The notes beneath the pieces are model-generated. The model did not search any database. It was not told the DNA's origin and saw nothing but the letters and a program-made list of their open reading frames with translations. From Tricholoma matsutake (lineage: Eukaryota; Basidiomycota; Agaricomycetes; Agaricales; Tricholomataceae), in assembly GCA_026075535.2 (NCBI GenBank), contig AP026538.1:1178001-1242000 (forward strand): DNA of 64,000 bases, given 5' to 3'. Shown here piece by piece: positions 43,355 through 52,377 of this stretch (positions are counted from its first letter, which is position 1; each line of letters begins with the position of its first letter). Position numbers and translations under genes: made by a program.

Positions 43355-43442
43355 ATGGGTAAAGCAGGGATTGAACCATGGACCATGGGATGTAAGTCAC
43401 ATGATGACTAAACAAGCACTCAACCAGTTGAGCCACAGGAGA
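43355..43442 (-). ncRNA. tRNA-like module, type L, element 3
   Basis: A box TGGCTCAACTGG (complement of 43424-43435) and B box GGTTCAATCCC (complement of 43367-43377). It is directed toward the left TIR. It matches the element 2 module closely over its length. Confidence 0.6.
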
Positions 43443-43728
43443 ATTATTAAACATGTAATACAAAGTCCACTTAGGGATAGTTCCCATATTTTTAACCTCC
43501 CTCACGAGAGCTTGAAAAAAAATTGATGAGCCCTCACGAAGACGCGAGGAACTAATATGACTAATATAGATTAAAAAAATACCCCCCAATGCAAATGCAG
43601 GGGGGAGACAATTAATTATACTATTTAAAATTCTACAAAAACAAAAAACCACCCCCCCTGTTTTGCAGGGGTGGTGGTGTGTTGCATTTCATTTCAGTGT
43701 GGAGGCAGTGACACGGCCGTTAGCACCT

Positions 43729-43886
43729 GTTCCACCCTATGAGCAAAGCTCGCAGCGGTGGGGTTTGGGTGCTGGGGCACCATCTCCTTCTCATAGACCC
43801 CATGCATCCCTCGTCTCCTCCTCCTCGTCATCATTCCACCCACTGTCCACCCCACAAGCAGTTGCTCACGAGGCTGGTGGTGAGTG
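43729..43886 (+). repeat. Palindromic motif, two copies in element 3
   Basis: Copies at 43729-43777 (CCACCCTATGAGCAAAGCTC) and 43841-43886 (CCACCCCACAAGCAGTTGCT). Both run in the forward direction, as in element 1. Confidence 0.7.
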
Positions 43887-44134
43887 TTGTGTTGTTCAGG
43901 GTGCCGTCTCGTTATCCCCACCTCCTCATTGTCCCCCTCGTTGTCCCTTGCCGCCCTCGTCTTGTCCAGTGCTGGTGCCTGTCACCTTCCCCTCGTCTCC
44001 CCCTCCCCCCTCCACCCTCTAGTCTCCCCCTCCACCCTCTCGTCTCCCCCTCACTGTCGTTGTCATTGTCATCATCACTTCCTCATCTCCCTTCCAAACA
44101 GTATGTAGTGCAGTATGAGCACGTACCTGCAATG

Positions 44135-44215
44135 ACCGCTTAGTGTAGTGGTCTTGTTGTTACTGTAAGTTTAGGTAATCATATTAGAGCTCCAGGGTTC
44201 AATTCTGCCATGTAT
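44135..44215 (+). ncRNA. tRNA-like module, type R, element 3
   Basis: A box TAGTGTAGTGG (44141-44151) fits the consensus; B box GGTTCAATTCT (44196-44206) has one change. It is directed toward the right TIR. Confidence 0.55.
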
Positions 44216-44864
44216 GTCTACTTTTTCTACTATTACTAAGCAATGCTGCTATCATTCCTATCTGAATTCCATGTTGTCCAATGTCTCTGCATAACCTCGG
44301 AATATTCCTATGTGATTCCTATGGTCAGAAATTCCTAGGAAATTCTGATGGTCCAATCGGATTTTGATCGGACTGCATCGGACTGGACTAGGACTGAACC
44401 TGCCATTTCATGTCAATTTGGCTGGTGAAAATGACATCGGAATATGGTTGGATTCCAATCGGAGTCCAATCGGAATCATCAGAATCATCAGATTCCTATA
44501 GGAATACAGGGGGGAGTGTAAAGACCTCATTGTCCCCCCCTCGCCGTTGTTCCCATGCCTGTCATGGTTGCCGTCATGGTTGGGGGTGGGGGCAGGTGCT
44601 GGTCATGGGGTTCCCATTGTCTTCCCCCTGTTTTCCTGCCGTCCATTGTCCTCCGCGTGCTGGTCGTCCATTGTGGGCATCGGGTGCCTTCGCCATATCT
44701 CCTAGTTTGTCATGGAACACCCACAATCCACCATGCGAGCAGGGCTCACAACAGTGGTGGTGGGTGCTGGTCATCAGGTTCCCATTGTCTTCATTTCCCC
44801 CCTGCCATCCCATTGTTGTTGTCATTGTCATGGTTGTCAATGGTTCAGAGTAGTAGTAGTACCT

Positions 44865-44950
44865 AAAAACATTGTTAGTAAAAGAAAGCAAAGTGAGAAA
44901 GAAAGAAAAAACTTACCTGTGGCCCAAGAGACGTCGTCCATCTCTTGGGC
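44865..44950 (-). other. Intron-like segment in element 4
   Basis: On the minus strand, AGGTAAGTTTTTTC is followed by TTTTACTAACAATG and GTTTTTAGGTAC, a full donor, branch and acceptor set. It directly follows a GGCCCAAGAG...CTCTTGGGCC inverted repeat, as in elements 1 and 2. Confidence 0.55.
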
Positions 44951-45614
44951 CTCTTTTTCCTGTCTAGTTTGCCTCATCGTCTCATAGTCACCTCATCCTC
45001 CCTGTTTTCCCCAGTGCTGGGCTGTCTGTTGTTGTTCTGGGTTGTTTCACACCACACAGCCCACCCCATGAGCAGGGGCTCATGGCAGTGGTAGGGTGGT
45101 GGGGTCATCACCATCTAGAAGGAGCACATTCAACAAAAATGTGATGTGTGCACAACAAGACCAAATGGTCTGTGTGCATCCTGGGTATATAAACCCACCC
45201 ATTTTTAAGACCCAAGCTGGGCTTACCTGCCTTCTATTTGTTATGTAGTTATATAGTTTTACATAGATTACTAGACACTAAGTAATAAGTATTAGACTTT
45301 GAACTGAGGCCTCCCTCTTGGTGACGGGTAGGTCGCAGGTTATGGGTTATGATTTCATGACCCATACCTGTGCTATTGCCTAGTTGCCGCAGTGTCAATC
45401 TTGACAAATTGTCACAGTTGTCTAAGTCGAACCCACTGGCACTTTATATTTGTTTGTTCTGACTGCGCTCGTCCTCCCAAGGGGGCTCCAGGATTGAAAA
45501 AAAGACCTAGGGTCAGTTTTTTTTGCTATGTACAAAGGTGGACTAACTAACTACACAACCAGGCACATGTCTAAATATAGTAGTATGACATCATCTGCAT
45601 TGGCACTTCCCTCC

Positions 45615-46077
45615 ACATCCTCGCCCCGATGCCTCACAAGCCAGGCACACCCAACTTTTTGGCTCTTGCTCAAGTTCTACACACTGATGGTGATACTAGA
45701 CACATAAGGGGAGTCAGAAGATAGATCAGCACCCACAATACACTGTACTTACCCACTGAGTCTCACAGCCAGCTTTTTTGCATTTGAGGACCCCACCCAA
45801 TGAACCCTTGAGTACTAATCTGCATAAACACCCATTCAGCGCATCAGCGGAGTTGTCGCAGAACCCATTTACACTGCGACCGCCCAGATTCCTCAGGAAT
45901 TTCAGGTTCAGTTGCCGCTGGTATGTGATTTTCTTTATTGGATGATGTCACACCCACTCCTGTGCTGGCATTTGCAATGTTGATGCTATTTTCACCACTA
46001 CTTTTGGTCGTTTCATTGTTATTTTCACTGCCACTTTTGCTTGTTTGCTTGTTCTGTTGATTAGATGTCATAAGCAA
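45615..46077 (-). pseudogene. PHD-finger-like transposon-associated gene, copy 2
   Basis: Exon 1 (46077-45753) carries EESGRSQCKWVLRQL, then after a one-base frame change near 45848 GCLCRLVLKG and CKKAGCETQW. A 57-nt intron (45696-45752, GTAAGT...CTAG) leads to YHHQCVELEQEPKSWVCLAC. All eight ligands of a C4HC3 finger are present here, unlike copy 1. The N-terminus is Asn/Ser/Thr-rich and likely disordered. An acidic frame at 46087-46341 lies directly upstream on the same strand and may be its 5' exon. PHD fingers usually bind histone H3 tails; the role here is inferred. Confidence 0.6.
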
Positions 46078-46086
46078 TCTTCACTG

Positions 46087-46341
46087 TTACAAGATAGGTC
46101 TCATGCTGTCAGTGATTGATGATTCTTCTCCCATGATTGGAACAAGTTTGCAGTCTACACCGACCTCTTCCCATTCCACACTCACAGTGCTGTCAAGATC
46201 TTCACCTCCCTCCAAAAAGCCACCACTTGCTGAGTCTTCGCCCTCCTCTTTTTTGTCAAAATCAGCCCCATCTGCTTTGTCAGTATCAATCCCCTCAGTC
46301 TCACTGGCATCATCCACCTCGGGGGAACACGGACTCCTCAA
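46087..46341 (-). CDS. Acidic frame upstream of PHD copy 2
   Basis: 84 codons, rich in Asp/Glu/Ser (DKKEEGEDSASGGFLEGGED). It could be an upstream exon or a separate small ORF of the same element. Only composition supports it. Confidence 0.35.
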   Translation of the reverse strand: MRSPCSPEVDDASETEGIDTDKADGADFDKKEEGEDSASGGFLEGGEDLDSTVSVEWEEVGVDCKLVPIMGEESSITDSMRPIL

Positions 46342-46899
46342 ATGTGTTTCACCATCATCGCTAACAAACTAATTCGAAAATTAAGCTTTTTCATATGGAA
46401 AGAAGGAAGATGGCAAATGACATGCATTGCAGGAATTTGAGCACGATGGCTCTCTGATATGACCAGGGGCGACATAATTTTTTACAATATCCAAATATGG
46501 AAGTGATATGTTATTTGACTCATTTTCAGGTGTTTAAACTGTTTTATAGCCTCTCGTGGGGCTGAACCACTCTTCATACCATCTGTAGGTCCTGTAACAT
46601 GCTTTGATTTTTGTGCCCTGAGGCTGGACTAACTAACCAGGTACAGATACAGGATTCCTGGGCCAGAGCCCCCTTGCATCCTCCCAACAACCACCATGAT
46701 TGTCGATATTCATTGCATTTGCTGACAGCAAATTTGTACTTCAGCTAGTATGTGCCATACAAAATGTAATGCTCGTTCCAATAAATCTCATCACAATCGT
46801 TTTAGTAAGTCTTTGCATGCTTTTCATGCCTTGTATTGTCTGACTACTGGTCTCCTTCTAGACTTCTACTGCCCCCAGAGTAAAATTGAATGCCTGATT

Positions 46900-48363
46900 T
46901 TACTTTAATTAAACTGTTTGTAGGCTAAGGACTTGGCTATGGTGATAGGAGAGGCTCTCACCCACAACCAGAGTATCAACAGGAGAGCTGGAGTTATCCC
47001 CAGAGATGAAGTAAGCCCTCATTTTGTCTCTTCTCCTTACCTTTCTCCTTATTATTTCTCTGTTTTGTCCTTTTTAAATTTATAGGATATACCTGCCCAA
47101 GGGGAAAAAATTGGCAGTGCTCCCAAGCATGCTAATATGGCATTTGTAAGCCTCTTTGATTTATTTTTCTTGTCTAACTCCCTTTTACTGTTATTCACCT
47201 CTCTCCCTTTTAATATCTATAGGTACTACTGCCCCCTGCTCCATACAAAATGGGTAAAGTCACTCTCCCAGCAATGGATTCTCAGCCAGGGCCCTCCACT
47301 GCTCAGCAACTTTGCCCAAGGGTTGTGAGTCACTTTTTAACTTTAACTATTTTTAAAATGTCAACATTATTTTTTCTTTCTATTTTTCCTTTTCAGACTG
47401 GGAAGCATTACAGGGAGGTTACAGACTCAGAAGATGAGCAGGTATGTATATCAGGATTATATCAGAAGATGAGCAGGTATGTATTTTCAGGATTATATTT
47501 CCTTTTCAAAAATTTTTGACATGTCAGCAGGTCAAAAAGAAAACTACCAACTGTCGCCAGAAGGAGAAGGTATTGTACAAATTTATCTTTTATCAATATT
47601 AGTGATATATTTAATATAATCGTCTAATAGAATGTCAAACCACTGATCTGCAGACCAATCATGGTGTGTGATTTTACTTATGCAGAAAATTTTATTCTCA
47701 GTCATGCATACCAGGATGACCATAACCAAGCCCAGTGCTGTGCAGATGAGAAGAACTGCATTCAGCCTGCAATGGGTGCAGTGCTTCCATTTACAGTCCC
47801 CACCACTGTGGAAGCTGTAAGTTGTGCTTTTGTTGTATAGCTCAAAGCTTACTTACTTTCTTGCTCTATAGGTTCAAAATTCCCAACAAAAATTAATCCA
47901 GAAAGCCCAGCATGTAAGTTTCATTTCAATAGTCCTATTTGATTTTGGTCATTAAACTGTAGTTCCTTCTATTTCTAGTTGAAGGATTGCAACTTAAAAC
48001 TTAATGTGCCAGAAACCTCTATTGCTAATCAAAGGCATCTCAGCAAGAGGGCTTGCAGGGAGTACTCAGCACTGTCATTACAGAATCGCATTTTGGTCAA
48101 CTCAAATAATCAGTATACCCTCTTTGTCTGACATCATGCTCATGATGCATGGTACAACCCTTTCATTCCTGATTTCCAGCACAACATTGAACAGGTACTT
48201 TGTTGTAGTCACTGTAAGTCATTTTTTATTTATTCTTTATTTAAATCAGACTATATCATTTGCAGGTCACCAAACATATGAAGATGAGGATATCCTTATG
48301 GTCAAATTCAAATCCAAGCAGATCAACATAGACAATCTTGATGATTTACAGCTAATTGCATAA
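46900..48363 (+). CDS. Intron-rich unrecognised gene
   Basis: At least eight short exons are separated by introns with clear GTAAG/GTATG donors and YAG acceptors, for example after CCCAGAGATGAA (47010), GCATTT (47144), GATGAGCAG (47441) and GTGGAAGCT (47819). Exon pieces include THNQSINRRAGVIPRDE, HYREVTDSEDEQ and HNQAQCCADEKNCIQPAMG. The final exon gives YEDEDILMVKFKSKQIN and stops at 48361-48363. An in-frame TGA near 48130 suggests decay or a missed intron. The gene ends about 160 bp before a Tc1/mariner-like transposase, so it may belong to that element. No family is recognised. Confidence 0.5.
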
Positions 48364-48525
48364 TTGATGGCAGTAAACAATTATGTGTTTGTTTTGAAAT
48401 AGTGGACTTAGTCAAATATTTACACTACTGCCAGTGTAACATTAACTCAAAGCTTGACCTTCTCCGTTCCCTCTTGTGCTGCTGCTGTGTAAACCCCTGC
48501 ACCAAAACTTCTACTCTTTTTCTCA

Positions 48526-49597
48526 ATGCCTTTTTTCTCGATGCCTTTCCATACAATCAGCCGAGATGTCAAGTTGGCTGCAATCAACCTCTATGAACAG
48601 GACCTCATTCCTCTCAACAACATTCTGGATTGTGTGGGTTTTTCAGAGCAAACTTTCTATCGGATCCTCAAGCAGTGGAGGGAAATGGGTGACGTTGTCA
48701 AACATCACTTTGGGCTCCATGGTCAACCTTGTCTCCTGGTGTTCGATGATGTGCAATATCTCCTATGTCTTGTCCATCATTGACTGGATTGGTTTCTAGA
48801 TGAGCTTACTGATCTCCTGCATGAAAACCACTTCATCTCTGTACACTTCACCACCATCCATTGTGAACTTGCCAAATATGGATATACTATGAAGAAGCTT
48901 AGGCAGATAGCGGCCAAATGCAGTGAAGAAAAATGGGCTGATTTTGTCTACCATATGGGGGTATACGACACCGAACAGCTGGGGTTCATTGATGAGACAT
49001 CAAAGGATGAGAAAACTCCTGGGCGATGCAGGGGCCAAGCGAAAAAGGGCCGAAGAGCACAATGTAGACAGGTCTTCGTCTGTGGGCACTGGTTGTCTGG
49101 TACTGGACTCCTCACAATCAACAGCATTGGTGCGAGCACAGTAGTTGAAGGATCAATGACAACTGAGTCATTCTGTGAGTTTCTGCAGGAGAATGTGGTG
49201 CATGATTCTTTCATTTCCTCCAATGAAGAGATATAACCACATTCTTTGTCAGTTACCCCTTTGCTCACCATTCCCAGGAAAGCTGAGTGTCTTGGTTATG
49301 GACAATGCAAGGATACATCATGGTGAAGGTGTTTGCAAGCTTATTGAAGGTCATGGTGAGCAGTTTGTTCAAACTCATGGAATTTCTTCTGAATAGCCTC
49401 AGGGGTTTCTTCCTCCATATTCACCAGATCTCAACCCCATTGAAGAGGCATTCTCCAAGATCAAGGCCTTCATTCATAGGAATCATGATGTTTTTCTTGC
49501 AACAGTTGGGGCCGGTATCATGTTTGATCTGCTCAAGCCAATGGCAATAATCACACCAGATGATGTGGAAGGATATTTTTTACATGCAGGTTATTAG
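48526..49597 (+). pseudogene. Tc1/mariner-like (DDE_3) transposase
   Basis: An N-terminal helix-turn-helix (ISRDVKLAAINLYEQDLIPL) is followed by the DDE core: FIDETSKDEKTPGR (first Asp), LSVLVMDNARIHHG (second Asp) and PYSPDLNPIEEAFSKIK (Glu). An intron-like gap at 49198-49250 (GTGCAT...TTTGTCAG) joins the core smoothly. The frame is broken by a stop at 48781-48783 and by shifts near 49380, so the gene is likely dead. It would cut and paste at TA sites; the TIRs could not be located. Confidence 0.8.
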
Positions 49598-49604
49598 AAC
49601 ATGG

Positions 49605-50012
49605 TCATTGTACAACAAAGTGCGAGAGTAACGAATGTGATTGTCTGAGTCCAGAGACAAAAATTGACGATGCCACCCATTCCTCAACAGCATCTTGAAG
49701 TGAAGCAATCTCACCATACTTGAAGGACATCTCACATAGTTGAGAAATTGTGATATGCTTGAAGGTCTTTGTCTTCTGATAGCCGTTTTTCTTGAGCCGC
49801 ACAAGAATATCATCACTGACATTGTAAAACTGGCAAAAGTTGTCAAGACTGAGGTCGGGTTCTAGTTTTGTGCAAGTCAAAAGCTTTTCAGCATTGGGGG
49901 CAGTGGGAATAGGGCCAGGGGGGCCGAGGCTGGTCTGAGGAGCACCACCCGGCATGTAGAGTTGGATTACAGGCATTGTTGCTGTCGTTGTGGAATTTTG
50001 TATTGCTTTCAT
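49605..50012 (-). CDS. Convergent accessory ORF of the Tc1/mariner-like element, 135 aa
   Basis: The tail-to-tail gene ends 8 bp from the transposase end. The C-terminal part reads LDNFCQFYNVSDDILVRLKK and FKHITISQLCEMSFKYGEIA, a helical SAM-like arrangement. The N-terminus is Pro/Thr-rich. Its position suggests a partner of the transposase; the function is unknown. Confidence 0.55.
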   Translation of the reverse strand: MKAIQNSTTTATMPVIQLYMPGGAPQTSLGPPGPIPTAPNAEKLLTCTKLEPDLSLDNFCQFYNVSDDILVRLKKNGYQKTKTFKHITISQLCEMSFKYGEIASLQDAVEEWVASSIFVSGLRQSHSLLSHFVVQ

Positions 50013-50338
50013 ATCTCAAAGTTGGTGCTCTAGTAATGGTGAACCTTTGGTCCGTGTGGACAATGAAAGACCATGGAAAACTTCATGATTCGGAGGCTGT
50101 TCGACTGTCGCAATGGAGTCGTCATGTTTGAGCTTCATATATGCAGGTAGCGTCGTCAGTCACACACACATGAAGGGACAATACACGTACAAGTGCCTGT
50201 GCCCAAGCCCAGAAGTGTTTGTGATGGTGTGGATAATGTTTTGGTTCCTCTTGAGTCCAATAGCAGAAATCAGACCCATCTGCAACGCTACACTGCCAGT
50301 GTTCACGAAGCCGCTTTATGTTGGCAAGGACCTCTTCT

Positions 50339-50569
50339 TCAAGGTCGCTTTTTTTCTGGAGTTATAAGTGAGCCCGGAATCAAGTAACGAGAGATTATGG
50401 TGTACACCTTCAGTTTTTTCTTTCCCTTTTTCTTTCCTTTCTTTTGCTTCTTCTTTCTTTGCTCACCATCACTGTCTTTATCCAAGTCAGAGTCAGATTC
50501 TGAGCCACTGTCATCACTGCTGCCTTCTTTTCTATTCTCCTTCTCCTTTGCTTTTTTTATATGTAACAT
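50339..50569 (-). CDS. Low-complexity Asp/Ser and Lys-rich frame
   Basis: A 76-codon frame with an acidic serine block followed by a lysine block. It lies upstream of the 49605-50012 ORF on the same strand and could be its 5' exon. Only composition supports it. Confidence 0.3.
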   Translation of the reverse strand: MLHIKKAKEKENRKEGSSDDSGSESDSDLDKDSDGEQRKKKQKKGKKKGKKKLKVYTIISRYLIPGSLITPEKKRP

Positions 50570-51112
50570 AGTATATAAACCCTAAATATACACCTAGGGG
50601 ACCCCAATTGTGTTCTCTTAGGTATTCCACCTAGGTTTTTGGTGTGAAAGGCCTATCTCAACAAACTCACCTATCAATAACCCCTTGCATCAAAACCATC
50701 AATTCCCCCATCACAAGCGCAGATCCCGCCCCCTTCTTGTAGAGAGAACCCGCACGGTCTTAGCTAGCAGATAGTGGGTGTCGCCCTAACAGAAGAACAC
50801 AACTCCCCATATCAGTGTGCCTTCTCTTACTTGGGCATACATCATTGTTTCACCGCGCCACATCCGATTACTCATCCTTTCGGCATGAGCCAGAAGTACT
50901 TGTATATATGTAATCTACCTTTTCTTTTGTAAGCCAACGCCAGGCCTCACCTTACATTGCGACTGCCAGTGATCGAGAGGCAGCACTCATCATTAGGACA
51001 GCTGCAACCAGACAACTGATTGGATCTGGTTTAGTTACAATTTACATTACTCTATTCGGATGACTATTTTAGTTACAAGCTGAATTCAGTGATATCTCCA
51101 AGATCAGGTACT
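50556..51112 (+). repeat. Gypsy C 5' LTR remnant, left end lost
   Basis: 50556-50793 matches 55188-55419 closely (words TAGTATATAAACC, CCTAGGGGACCCC, TAGAGAGAACCC). The TATATAAA is a likely promoter. The left part of this LTR is replaced by other sequence, and the right end is estimated near 51112, just before TGGTGGAAGG, a possible primer site. Confidence 0.65.
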
Positions 51113-51279
51113 GGTGGAAGGGTTATTGATCCAAAGTGTGCCTGACAAACAATGAATGATCGACGAATGATTGATGAATGATTGACAAACCACCACGTGA
51201 CCCATAAACATTTGGAGAGGTCTCAAAAAAAAAAAACTTGAATTTGTCGAAGAAGTGATTCATCACAGATTTTACCATT

Positions 51280-52377
51280 ATGTCTGAACCCTCAACTTCT
51301 AATCCTGGCCCTAATCCTGTTCCCACACCAGCACTAGAGGCGAAAATTGATGTGCTTACAGCTCAGATGTCGCAATTAGTGTCAGTGTTGGCAGCATCAC
51401 AACCCAAACAAGCAGAAGTACAGCCAGAGATGACAGGAGAAAGAGATGATGAGATGGAGGAGATGGTGGAGTGGATATCGCAGGAGGATGAGATGGTGGA
51501 GAAATCCAGAAATGGAAAAGCACACTTACCTAAGTACGCGCCCCCGCAAATCTTTGACGGTACCATGGAGAATACAAAATCCTTCATCAGCTCTATAGTA
51601 TTGTACATCCATGGGAGGAAGCCTGAGTTTCATACAGCCCAGTCTAGGATTATGTTTGCTCTCTCATACATTCAGGGGGGGAAAGCACATTTCTGGAGGA
51701 ATGAGGCTATTAATCAAATTGCTGCAGGAAATAAACCATTTGCGACCTTCAAGGAATTTCTGGCGAGATTGGAGGCACAGTTTGGAGATCCTAATTCAAA
51801 GGCGACAGCCAATGCTAAATTAAAGACCATGCGCCAAGGTTCCCTAATGGCGGATGAATTTATTTTGCAGTTCAAAGCAGAAGCTTTGCAAACAGACATG
51901 GGAGAAGCTGTGTTGGTAGAGTTTTTGAAAGCAGGATTAAATCCCTCTTTATTCAAGTCTATCTACCAACTACCTTCCATGCCAGAGAAGTTGGATGAGT
52001 GGTATAATTGGGCAATGCACCTTGACTGGCAATATCAGCAGGAACAGGCAGAGTCAAAGTTGATCTATGGAAGTAGTAAATTTGGAAAGTCATCAGGAGG
52101 AAAGTCCAAGAAAGGAAAGGCACCTCAGGTGCAAGCTCCAAGGGCACAGCCACTGGCCATGGCAGTGACACCTATAGTTATGGAGTCAGCAGCACCAGCA
52201 GAGGCAATGGAGGTTGATCAAGCAGGGAGACAAGCCCCACTTAAATGTTTTAACTGTGGGCAGTTAGGACACATTTCTAGGAATTGTAGGCAGAAAAGAA
52301 AGATTAGGGAAGCTACAATCAAGGAAGTGAAGCCAGAGGAAGGCAGGCAGAAGAATTTTGTGGAAGAGTCCCAGTGA
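51280..52377 (+). CDS. gag: Gypsy C gag polyprotein, intact, 365 aa
   Basis: A complete frame starts MSEPSTSNPGPNPVPTP. Residues about 85-240 form the retrotransposon gag capsid domain (PPQIFDGTMENTKSFISSIV and FKEFLARLEAQFGDPNSKAT). A Lys/Gly-rich linker is followed by a canonical CCHC knuckle (CFNCGQLGHISRNC) near residue 328. It would form the particle shell and bind RNA. This is the only uninterrupted gag in the window. Confidence 0.9.
   Translation: MSEPSTSNPGPNPVPTPALEAKIDVLTAQMSQLVSVLAASQPKQAEVQPEMTGERDDEMEEMVEWISQEDEMVEKSRNGKAHLPKYAPPQIFDGTMENTKSFISSIVLYIHGRKPEFHTAQSRIMFALSYIQGGKAHFWRNEAINQIAAGNKPFATFKEFLARLEAQFGDPNSKATANAKLKTMRQGSLMADEFILQFKAEALQTDMGEAVLVEFLKAGLNPSLFKSIYQLPSMPEKLDEWYNWAMHLDWQYQQEQAESKLIYGSSKFGKSSGGKSKKGKAPQVQAPRAQPLAMAVTPIVMESAAPAEAMEVDQAGRQAPLKCFNCGQLGHISRNCRQKRKIREATIKEVKPEEGRQKNFVEESQ

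Larger units (their letters stand above)
43071..44528. mobile_element. TIR element 3 with outward tRNA-like modules, 1458 bp
   Basis: The ends are GTAAACTTTGCACTCCCCC and, from the right, GAGGTCTTTACACTCCCCC. The flanks ATTGTTCT and ATTGTCCC agree at six of eight positions. The left end (43071-43440) matches the right end of element 2 in inverse orientation and the right end (44216-44528) matches the left end of element 2, so it has the orientation of element 1. It holds type L (43355-43442, minus) and type R (44135-44215, plus) modules, hairpins (43495-43675) and two palindromic motifs. Confidence 0.8.
42631..45382. mobile_element. hAT-like TIR element 4, hosts TIR element 3
   Basis: The ends are TAGGCAATAGCACAGGTA and its complement, with a perfect 8-bp duplication GTTGCCGC. 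TAG-type ends and the 8-bp duplication indicate hAT. Without the nested element (43071-44528) it is about 1.3 kb and has no transposase. Its interior carries palindromic motif copies at 42944, 44718 and 45051 and the intron-like segment at 44865-44925, although its TIRs are unrelated to those of elements 1-3. Confidence 0.8.

Noticed and set aside
50339..50569. Nuclear protein gene with acidic and lysine blocks
   Set aside because: Kept only as a low-confidence frame: composition comes from a simple pyrimidine-rich tract on the plus strand, next to an LTR remnant.
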